A stretch of 64,000 bases of DNA from Maribacter forsetii DSM 18668 (lineage in GTDB: Bacteria > Bacteroidota > Bacteroidia > Flavobacteriales > Flavobacteriaceae): the NCBI RefSeq assembly GCF_000744105.1, contig NZ_JQLH01000001.1, forward strand, positions 1,674,001-1,738,000, written 5' to 3'. Position numbers and translations under genes: made by a program. Under the pieces are notes generated by a model that did no database searches, was not told the DNA's origin, and saw only the letters and a list, made by a program, of their open reading frames with translations. How positions within the stretch are numbered: the first letter of the stretch is position 1; each line of letters opens with the position of its first letter. This document shows positions 7,936-14,896 of the stretch, piece by piece.

Positions 7936-8919
7936 ATGTTAGTAGACAACCATAATAGAGCAATTAATTACTTGAGATTGGCGGTTACAGATCGTTGCAA
8001 TCTTCGTTGTAATTATTGCATGCCAGAGGAGGGAATCAATTTTGCTAAAAATGACAAATTGTTTACCATTGATGAGTTGGTGAAATTGAGTGAGATTGTG
8101 GTTTCTCAAGGTATAGACAAAATACGTATTACTGGTGGCGAACCTTTTGTACGTAAAGATTTAATGGTATTGCTAAGAAGCTTATCAAAGTTAGAGGGAC
8201 TTAATGATATATCTGTTACTACCAATGCGACTTTAATTGGTCCGTATATTGATGAGTTGAAAGAACTGGGCATTAAGAATATTAATGTGAGTATGGATGC
8301 CATTAATCGTGAGACTTTTGAGCGTATTACACGTCGGGATCATTATGATGTGGTGTATAATAATATGATTCGCTTAATAACCGAAGGATTTAATGTCCGT
8401 ATTAATTTCATTGCTTTAGATGGTCAAAATACAGATGATATTCTACCTATGCTAGAGCTAACAAAGCATTACAATGTATCAGTTCGGTATTTGGAAGAAA
8501 TGCCTTTTAATGGTGGGTCAAAAGAATTTCAAACTATAAAATGGGATTTTAAGACCATACTTGAACATATTAGAAGTGAGCACCCAGATTATTATAAATT
8601 AGAATCACCAAAAACATCGACTTCAATTAATTATAAGATTCCTGGTTATAAAGGCACGTTCGGGGTTATTCCTTCTTTTAGTAGAACTTTTTGTGGTAGT
8701 TGTAATCGGTTAAGAATTTCAGCAATCGGTGATGTTATCACTTGTTTGTATGCTAAAGCAAGTGCGAATTTAAGAGATATTATGAGAGCTGATGACGTGG
8801 AAGAAAATATCAAAAAAGAAATTTTAAAGGCTGTAGGCAGTCGTGCTAAAACTGGTTTTGAAGCACAAGAAAAATATATAGATGTATTTAGTAATTCAAT
8901 GACTTCAATAGGAGGATAA
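7936..8919 (+). CDS. moaA: GTP 3',8-cyclase MoaA
   Basis: Radical-SAM enzyme that rearranges GTP in the first step of molybdenum cofactor synthesis. The N-terminal cluster motif is CNLRCNYC (C21, C25, C28); the C-terminal second cluster ligands are C253, C256 and C270 in FCGSCNRLRIS...TCLYA. The C-terminus ends in GG, needed for activity in characterised MoaA. The SAM-binding ITGGEP motif is present. 327 residues, normal length. It starts after the repeat tract and its stop overlaps the moaC ATG (TAATG), so moaA and moaC are translationally coupled. Confidence 0.97.
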   Translation: MLVDNHNRAINYLRLAVTDRCNLRCNYCMPEEGINFAKNDKLFTIDELVKLSEIVVSQGIDKIRITGGEPFVRKDLMVLLRSLSKLEGLNDISVTTNATLIGPYIDELKELGIKNINVSMDAINRETFERITRRDHYDVVYNNMIRLITEGFNVRINFIALDGQNTDDILPMLELTKHYNVSVRYLEEMPFNGGSKEFQTIKWDFKTILEHIRSEHPDYYKLESPKTSTSINYKIPGYKGTFGVIPSFSRTFCGSCNRLRISAIGDVITCLYAKASANLRDIMRADDVEENIKKEILKAVGSRAKTGFEAQEKYIDVFSNSMTSIGG

Positions 8920-9392
8920 TGCAAAAGAAATTATCACATATAGATGAATCTGGGAATGCTACTATGGTAGACGTTTCTCAAAAAACAGCTTCAGTACGTA
9001 CCGCAATTGCTAGTGGTACTATAAAATTTCCAAAGGAAGTTTTTAAATCATTATCAGATCAAGATTTTGTAGGCAAAAAAGGAAGTATTGTACAAACAGC
9101 TGTTATTGCTGGAATACAAGGTGTAAAGAAAACATCGGAATTAATACCCTTATGCCATCAAATAAATCTGTCTAAAATTAATGTTGAAATTGAACCGGCA
9201 TTAGATTCGTTTCAGATTATTTGCACTGTAAAGTGCAATGAAAAAACAGGAGTGGAAATGGAAGCCTTAACCGGTGTTTCTATAGCTGCCTTAACTATTT
9301 ATGATATGTGTAAGGCACTTTCGCAAGATATTGTCATTGGTGCAATTCAATTAGAACAAAAAACAGGAGGAAAGAATGATTTCCAAAGATAA
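8919..9392 (+). CDS. moaC: Cyclic pyranopterin monophosphate synthase MoaC
   Basis: Acts with MoaA to turn the 3',8-cyclo-GTP intermediate into cPMP. Motifs include MVDVSQKTASVRTA near the N-terminus, the active-site region KKTSELIPLCHQI, and GVEMEALTGVSIAALTIYDMCKA. The 157-residue length is standard. It overlaps moaA by one base and mobA by 17 bases, a tightly packed operon. The short C-terminal tail (TGGKNDFQR) departs from the usual ending because the mobA ribosome-binding region is embedded in it. Confidence 0.96.
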   Translation: MQKKLSHIDESGNATMVDVSQKTASVRTAIASGTIKFPKEVFKSLSDQDFVGKKGSIVQTAVIAGIQGVKKTSELIPLCHQINLSKINVEIEPALDSFQIICTVKCNEKTGVEMEALTGVSIAALTIYDMCKALSQDIVIGAIQLEQKTGGKNDFQR

Positions 9393-9969
9393 GATATACG
9401 GTTTAGTGCTTTCAGGTGGAAAAAGCACTAGAATGGGAGAGGATAAGGGTTTAATTACGTATCATAATCTTCCGCAACGTGAACATTTATACCATTTGTT
9501 AAATGAAGTCTGTGACCAAACTTTTCTGAGTATTCGTAAAGATCAAGAGAAAGAAATTTCAGATTCATTTAAAACTATAGTGGATAATGATGAATTTCGT
9601 GGACCATATAATGGATTGCTATCTGCACATAAAGCTCATCCTGAAGTTGCTTGGCTTGTTTTGGCGTGCGATTTACCGTTAATGGATAAAAAGGCACTTC
9701 AAGAATTAATAGCAGCAAGAAACTCAGATAAAATAGCAAGTGCTTTTGCCGATGCTGATGATCCTTTACCAGAGCCACTTTGTGCTATTTGGGAACCTGA
9801 AGCTTTACAAAAGTCCGTTGCATATTTAGAAGCGGGTAATGGTTCTTGCCCTAGAAAATTTTTGATAAATTCAGATGTCAACTTGGTGTTTCCAAAAGAG
9901 AAAGAGGTATTGCTCAATGCTAATTCTAGAGCAGAGTATGAAGAAGCGCTACTAAAAATAGCACCATGA
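9376..9969 (+). CDS. mobA: Molybdenum cofactor guanylyltransferase MobA
   Basis: Nucleotidyltransferase that attaches GMP to Mo-molybdopterin, forming the guanine dinucleotide cofactor. The signature LSGGKSTRMGEDKG is at about residues 13-26, and the metal-binding LACDLPLMD near 97-105. 197 residues. The ATG at 9376 is preceded by AGGAGGAAAGA, an unusually strong Shine-Dalgarno for this kind of genome, lying inside moaC. The stop overlaps the moeB start (ATGA). Its presence implies at least one bis-MGD type molybdoenzyme elsewhere in the genome. Confidence 0.92.
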   Translation: MISKDKIYGLVLSGGKSTRMGEDKGLITYHNLPQREHLYHLLNEVCDQTFLSIRKDQEKEISDSFKTIVDNDEFRGPYNGLLSAHKAHPEVAWLVLACDLPLMDKKALQELIAARNSDKIASAFADADDPLPEPLCAIWEPEALQKSVAYLEAGNGSCPRKFLINSDVNLVFPKEKEVLLNANSRAEYEEALLKIAP

Positions 9970-11039
9970 ACGAGGAACGTTACCTAAGACAAATAACTTT
10001 AGACGGATTTGGAACTGAAGGTCAACAAAAATTAAGTCAGGCAAAAGTGCTTGTAGTAGGTGCTGGCGGATTAGGAATTCCTGTCTTAACCTATTTGAAC
10101 GCTATGGGTGTTGGTACTTTGGGTATTGTAGATGCCGATGTAGTTTCGTTATCTAATCTTCATCGTCAAGTTTTATTTACTGAGACTATGGTAGGCACTC
10201 CCAAAGTTGAAGCGATAAAGAAACAGTTGTCAGCTCAGAATTCTACAACCAATATTGAGATTTACAAGTCTTATTTAACAACCGCCAACGCACTTGATAT
10301 TATTAAAGATTATGATATAGTTGTAGATGCTACAGATAATTTCCCCACTAGGTATTTGATTAATGATGCTTGTGTAATAGCCAACAAACCATTTGTATAT
10401 GGGGCACTACACGCTTTTGAAGGGCAGGTAAGTGTTTTTAATTACAAAGGCGGGCCAACATATCGTTGTTTGTTCCCAACCATGCCGTCGGCAGATGCAG
10501 TACCTAATTGTAATGAAAATGGTGTGCTAGGTATTTTGCCAGGTATCATAGGTAATCTACAAGCTTTAGAAGTGGTAAAGGTTATTGCTGAAATAGGCGA
10601 GGTGTTATCAGGTGTTTTATTACTGTTTGGTACACTTAGCCAGCGTATGCAACGAATGAAATTTCAATTGCAATCTGGTAACAATAAGATTAAAACGTTA
10701 GCTCCTAGCTACGAGTTTGATTGTGAATTTCCGCTAAAATCAGTTGAGGCTAGTGAACTTCAAAAATTACTTTCAAGTAACTCAATTGAACTTATTGATG
10801 TGCGAACCGATAAAGAGTTTCAGAGGCAACATTTAAAAGAAGCCAAGCATATACCATTGGGTTCATTAACTGATAGGGTCGCTGAGGTTAATTTAGAGAA
10901 AACGGTTTATGTAATTTGCCAGTCTGGTATTCGTAGCAAAAAAGCAATAGTAAAATTGCAAGAATTATTTCCGGGTAAAGACTTTGTTAATGTTACGGGT
11001 GGTATGAACCAGATGAAAAATTATGTTGATACCAATTGA
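9966..11039 (+). CDS. moeB: MoeB/ThiF-type adenylyltransferase fused to a rhodanese domain
   Basis: Activates the MoaD C-terminus by adenylation and, through its rhodanese part, could supply the sulfur for thiocarboxylation. The E1-like domain (about 1-245) has GAGGLG at 33-38, DATDNFPTRYLIND and PNCNENGVLG. The rhodanese domain (about 260-355) has the active-site loop CQSGIRS with C318. The MoeB zinc-site CxxC is not intact: the expected CYRC reads TYRC and no second CxxC follows. 357 residues. The gene overlaps mobA by 4 and tauE by 17 bases. A ThiF role is possible, but the context argues for Moco. Confidence 0.92.
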   Translation: MNEERYLRQITLDGFGTEGQQKLSQAKVLVVGAGGLGIPVLTYLNAMGVGTLGIVDADVVSLSNLHRQVLFTETMVGTPKVEAIKKQLSAQNSTTNIEIYKSYLTTANALDIIKDYDIVVDATDNFPTRYLINDACVIANKPFVYGALHAFEGQVSVFNYKGGPTYRCLFPTMPSADAVPNCNENGVLGILPGIIGNLQALEVVKVIAEIGEVLSGVLLLFGTLSQRMQRMKFQLQSGNNKIKTLAPSYEFDCEFPLKSVEASELQKLLSSNSIELIDVRTDKEFQRQHLKEAKHIPLGSLTDRVAEVNLEKTVYVICQSGIRSKKAIVKLQELFPGKDFVNVTGGMNQMKNYVDTN

Positions 11040-11799
11040 GCATCTAATTATACTATGCATTGGTTTTTTTATCATTGCTACACTTTATTCTTCTGTAGGT
11101 TTTGGTGGTGGCTCTAGCTATTTGGCTTTGTTAACGCTTTTTCTAACTAGTTTTTTTGAGATTAGATCAATTGCATTGGTTTGTAATTTAGTAGTTGTTT
11201 CCGGTAGTACGTATCTGTATTTTAAAAATGGTCATGCAAAGTGGAAAGATTTTTTACCCTTTGTTTTGGCAAGTATTCCGTTGGCATATATAGGAGCTAC
11301 ATTTCGTTTAAAAGAGAGTGTATTTTTTATGATTTTGGGATGTTCTCTTATTCTATCAGCATTGTTCTTGGCAGTTCAGACCTTTAATATAAACCAATCT
11401 AAAAAAGAGGTTGAAGATTATCCTAATTATTTAAGTTATGTATTGGGAGCGGGAATTGGGTTCTTGTCTGGATTAGTAGGGATTGGTGGAGGAATTTTTC
11501 TTGCTCCGATTTTAAATCATTTACGATGGAATAAAGCCATCAAAATAGCCGCTCTAGCAAGTTTCTTCATTTTGGTAAATTCTGTATCTGGGTTATTTGG
11601 GTTGATAACCAGTAATTCATTGTCATTACCATGGCTAGAAACTATTTGCTTGGTTGTAGCCGTTCTTCTTGGCGGACAGTTAGGTATTCGCATCAGTCTT
11701 AAAAAACTTTCGGCAAACGGTATTAAAAGGGTTACAGCTTTGTTGGTGTTTGTAGTGGGTATTAGAGTCTTGTTGGTAAATGGACTCGGGTTATTTTAG
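11023..11799 (+). CDS. TauE/SafE-family membrane permease
   Basis: A 258-residue integral membrane protein with about seven or eight hydrophobic segments and the two glycine-rich half-repeats typical of TauE/SafE (SSVGFGGGSSYLALLTLF and FLSGLVGIGGGIFLAPIL). Family members move sulfite, sulfoacetate or other small anions, often outward. The ATG lies inside the moeB end, so it is part of the Moco operon. That position suggests a sulfur or oxyanion transport job tied to cofactor synthesis, but the substrate is unknown. Confidence 0.88.
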   Translation: MLIPIEHLIILCIGFFIIATLYSSVGFGGGSSYLALLTLFLTSFFEIRSIALVCNLVVVSGSTYLYFKNGHAKWKDFLPFVLASIPLAYIGATFRLKESVFFMILGCSLILSALFLAVQTFNINQSKKEVEDYPNYLSYVLGAGIGFLSGLVGIGGGIFLAPILNHLRWNKAIKIAALASFFILVNSVSGLFGLITSNSLSLPWLETICLVVAVLLGGQLGIRISLKKLSANGIKRVTALLVFVVGIRVLLVNGLGLF

Positions 11800-11864
11800 A
11801 AGTTTAAAATAATTAGCTACAATTCTTCAAGGCTATAGTTTGTAATAGTTTTACCTTTAATTCT

Positions 11865-13055
11865 ATGATTACATTTAAAGAAGCATATCAGAAAGTGTTA
11901 GACCATCCTCTTGATTTGGGAACGGAGAATGTTTCACTTTTAAATAGTTTAAATAGAATATTGGCTGAAGATATTTTTGCTGATAGGGATTTCCCTCCAT
12001 TTGATCGGGCAACCAAGGATGGTATTGCACTTCAGTTCTCAGATTTTACAAATAATGGTCATTCTTTTGTTGTTGAAGGAATTGCTGCCGCCGGTGAAGT
12101 TCAACAAATTTTAAAAGATAAAAGTAATTGTTTGGAAGTGATGACGGGTGCTGTAGTGCCTGAAAATTGTGATACTGTTGTTATGTATGAACACATCACT
12201 ATTGTAGATAACAAGGTTACAATTAACGAGAAGGTCAAAAGAGGTCAGAATATACATTATCAAGGTAGTGATGAAAAGGCTGGTACGCTTCTATTATCAA
12301 AAGGAAAAAAAATTACTCCAGCGGAAATCGGAGTGATGGCTACGGTTGGGAAAGCTACGGTTGAGGTTATGGGTAATCCTAAAATTTGCACTATTGCTAC
12401 TGGTAATGAATTGGTAGAGGTAAGGGATATTCCAAAGCCACATCAAATTAGAAAATCTAATATGCTAACAATTGAAGCAGCATTAATGAATTCTAAAATT
12501 GAAGCGAGTTCCCTTCATTTATTGGATGATAAAGCAATTATTAAAAATGAATTGGAAAAAGCATTAACTGAAAACGATGTGCTTTTGTTAAGTGGCGGAG
12601 TTTCAAAAGGAAAGTTTGATTTTATCCCGGAAGTAATGGAATCATTGGGTGTGGAGAAAGTTTTTCATAGAGTATTGCAAAGACCAGGTAAGCCATTTTG
12701 GTTTGGAATTCACTCAAAATTGAAAACGGTTATTTTTTCTTTTCCAGGAAATCCGGTTTCTACATTTGCCAATTATCATCTCTATTTTTTACCATGGTTG
12801 CAGGTCTCTTGGGGAGTGCCATTAGAAAATTCGTATATTAAGCTAAGTGTAGCAATTAAAATAACACAGCCGTTAACCCGGTTTATTCAGGTGGGTACTG
12901 AAATAAAAGATGGTATATCTTGGGCAACGCCCGTAGTCGAAAATGGATCGGGAGATTTAACAAGTTTAGCAAAAGCTGATGGTTTTGTTTGCCTAGAACC
13001 AAGAAGTAATGATTATGAGGTAGGGGAGGTTGTACCATTTGTAAGAACCAGATAG
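11865..13055 (+). CDS. moeA: Molybdopterin molybdenumtransferase MoeA
   Basis: Inserts molybdenum into (adenylated) molybdopterin. The 396-residue protein has the MoeA order: N-terminal ALxRVLAED-like segment (SLNSLNRILAEDIFADRDFPPFDRA), TGAVVPENCDTVVMYEH, the ATGNELVE segment, the MPT-binding LSGGVSKGKFDFIPEVM, then RPGKPFWFG and FPGNPVSTFANY, and a C-terminal beta-barrel. Start is ATG 11865, 65 bp after tauE. A separate MogA/MoaB adenylyltransferase is not seen in the window. Confidence 0.96.
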   Translation: MITFKEAYQKVLDHPLDLGTENVSLLNSLNRILAEDIFADRDFPPFDRATKDGIALQFSDFTNNGHSFVVEGIAAAGEVQQILKDKSNCLEVMTGAVVPENCDTVVMYEHITIVDNKVTINEKVKRGQNIHYQGSDEKAGTLLLSKGKKITPAEIGVMATVGKATVEVMGNPKICTIATGNELVEVRDIPKPHQIRKSNMLTIEAALMNSKIEASSLHLLDDKAIIKNELEKALTENDVLLLSGGVSKGKFDFIPEVMESLGVEKVFHRVLQRPGKPFWFGIHSKLKTVIFSFPGNPVSTFANYHLYFLPWLQVSWGVPLENSYIKLSVAIKITQPLTRFIQVGTEIKDGISWATPVVENGSGDLTSLAKADGFVCLEPRSNDYEVGEVVPFVRTR

Positions 13056-13076
13056 TAATCAATTAAATTTTTCTAT

Positions 13077-13484
13077 ATGAATCCAGTAGTTAAGAATATT
13101 TTGGCGGTCATAGCCGGAGTAGTTGTTGGTAGTATTGTAAATATGGGAATTATTATGATTAGTGGTTCCATAATTCCGCCACCTGAGGGTGGTGATGTAA
13201 CAACAATGGAAGGGTTGAAGTCCACAATGCATTTATTTGAACCCAAGCATTTTATTTTTCCTTTTCTTGCCCATGCTTTGGGAACTTTAGTAGGTGCCAT
13301 CGTCGCAACTAAAATTGCGGCAACCAGAAAAATGGTAATGGCTTTGATTATTGGCTTGTTTTTTCTAATTGGTGGTACTGCAAATATTACTATGTTAGGC
13401 GGACCAATGTGGTTTACCGCTTTGGATATTATTGTGGCTTATATGCCAATGGCATATCTAGGATATATGCTTGGTAAGAAATAA
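13077..13484 (+). CDS. Small four-helix membrane protein of unknown function
   Basis: A 135-residue hydrophobic protein with predicted membrane helices near 8-30, 60-80, 88-106 and 112-131. A conserved-looking loop GGDVTTMEGLKSTMHLFEPKH lies between the first two helices. I recognise no catalytic motif. It follows moeA by 21 bp and is the last gene before the bidirectional terminator, so it may be co-transcribed with the Moco operon without necessarily sharing its function. Confidence 0.75.
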   Translation: MNPVVKNILAVIAGVVVGSIVNMGIIMISGSIIPPPEGGDVTTMEGLKSTMHLFEPKHFIFPFLAHALGTLVGAIVATKIAATRKMVMALIIGLFFLIGGTANITMLGGPMWFTALDIIVAYMPMAYLGYMLGKK

Positions 13485-13505
13485 TTATAACATTTTCGTA
13501 AATAA

Positions 13506-13541
13506 AAAAGAGGCTGTCTACAATTGTTGACAGCCTCTTTT
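13506..13541. terminator. Bidirectional terminator between convergent genes
   Basis: A perfect 13-bp inverted repeat (AAAAGAGGCTGTC and its complement) encloses a 10-base loop, with A and T runs on either side. It lies between the plus-strand membrane protein and the minus-strand amidohydrolase and could stop both. Confidence 0.85.
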
Positions 13542-13564
13542 GATATATCAACTTATAAAAATCA

Positions 13565-14857
13565 CTATTCTCCTTCGTACTTGCCCATATAGCGTTTCCA
13601 AAGCTCAGTTTGGTGTGTTTCTAATGAAACTGTTCTACCATCAATAAAAACATGTGTTAATTGATTTCCGGCCATTTCTAAAGCATCACCTTCAGATATG
13701 AAAAGTGTGGCACTTTTGCCATTCTCTAATGTTCCATAAAGATCATCTATACCTAAAATCTTGGCAGTATTACCTGTTAATAATTGAACGGCTATTTCTT
13801 TGTCCAAACCTTGCTGTGCTGCTTGACCTGCATAGAAAGGTAAATTTCTAGTTTGAAAGTTCACCGCATCTGAATTTTGTATTCCTACTAATAAACCCGC
13901 ATCTACCAACAACTTAGGTAATTTATAAGGTAGATCATAATCATCATCATCAAATACAGGTAAGTTGTGTGTGTACTGAACCAAAACGGGAATGTTATTG
14001 CTCTTTAAAAACTCAGGAATTTTATAGGCATGATAACCACCAATTAATACGACTTCTTTGGCGCCATTAGACTTTAAAGTGTTGATTGCATCGATAATTT
14101 GCTTTTCATCATCGGCATGCACATATAATTTTTGGCTGCCATCAAATACTCCTTGCATTGCTGCGTAAGCTGGGTTTACTTCTTTTGGTGTCGATTTTCC
14201 ATAAGCGGCAGCATTCTTTAAAAATGTAGCAACTGCTTCTGTTTGTTCTGCATAATCTTTGTTTGGGTGATAGCCTGGATCTTCGCCAGCCCACCAACGA
14301 CCTTGCTTAAAAGTACTTGGCCAGTTTAAATGAATCCCATCATCTACTTTAATAGCGGCATCTTCCCAGTTCCAAGCGTCAAACTGTACAATACTTGATG
14401 TACCTGAGATTCTGCCACCAGACGGTGCAATTTGTCCGATCAAAATTCCATTAGGTCGCATGCTTTCTACCACTTTTGATTCTGCATTATACGCGATTAA
14501 ACTTCTAACATGTGGTATGAAATCTCCTATCTCATCTTCATCCTTAGATGCTCTTACGGCATCAATTTCAACAAGACCTAAAGTTTTTGCAGGGGCAATG
14601 AAGCCTGGGTAAACATGTTTTCCCGTGGCATCTATTACTTTACCTTTTCTGGCAATTCTCATTTTAGAGTCGCCTACGAAAGTAATTTTACCATCTTCAA
14701 ACATGATAAGTGAGCTTTCAATAACTTCTCCGTTACCTAAATGCGCGGTGGCACCTTCAATAGTAATAGCTTCGGTTTGTTTAGAACCGGGTGTTTGTTG
14801 TGCCAAAGCTGGTAGGACCAGCGCTAAGGCTATGATTATGGTTATAAATTTTTTCAT
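13565..14857 (-). CDS. Amidohydrolase-like secreted protein lacking the HxH metal motif
   Basis: 430 residues with a Sec signal peptide (MKKFITIIIALALVLPALAQ). The fold is that of imidazolonepropionase-type amidohydrolases: an N-terminal beta-sandwich strand set (GATAHLGNGEVIESS, DGKITFVGD, VIDATGKHVYPGFI) and a C-terminal LTGNTAKILGIDDLYGTLENGKSATLF. Where an active enzyme has GLIDxHxH, this one reads YPGFIAPAKTLG (about 83-94), with no histidines. I therefore infer a catalytically impaired or accessory protein. It is 39 bp downstream of a much larger amidohydrolase protein on the same strand and is probably co-expressed with it. Confidence 0.85.
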   Translation of the reverse strand: MKKFITIIIALALVLPALAQQTPGSKQTEAITIEGATAHLGNGEVIESSLIMFEDGKITFVGDSKMRIARKGKVIDATGKHVYPGFIAPAKTLGLVEIDAVRASKDEDEIGDFIPHVRSLIAYNAESKVVESMRPNGILIGQIAPSGGRISGTSSIVQFDAWNWEDAAIKVDDGIHLNWPSTFKQGRWWAGEDPGYHPNKDYAEQTEAVATFLKNAAAYGKSTPKEVNPAYAAMQGVFDGSQKLYVHADDEKQIIDAINTLKSNGAKEVVLIGGYHAYKIPEFLKSNNIPVLVQYTHNLPVFDDDDYDLPYKLPKLLVDAGLLVGIQNSDAVNFQTRNLPFYAGQAAQQGLDKEIAVQLLTGNTAKILGIDDLYGTLENGKSATLFISEGDALEMAGNQLTHVFIDGRTVSLETHQTELWKRYMGKYEGE

Positions 14858-14896
14858 TTGTATTGTTTTATATTTTAAGAAATGCAGTTTGTTGAT

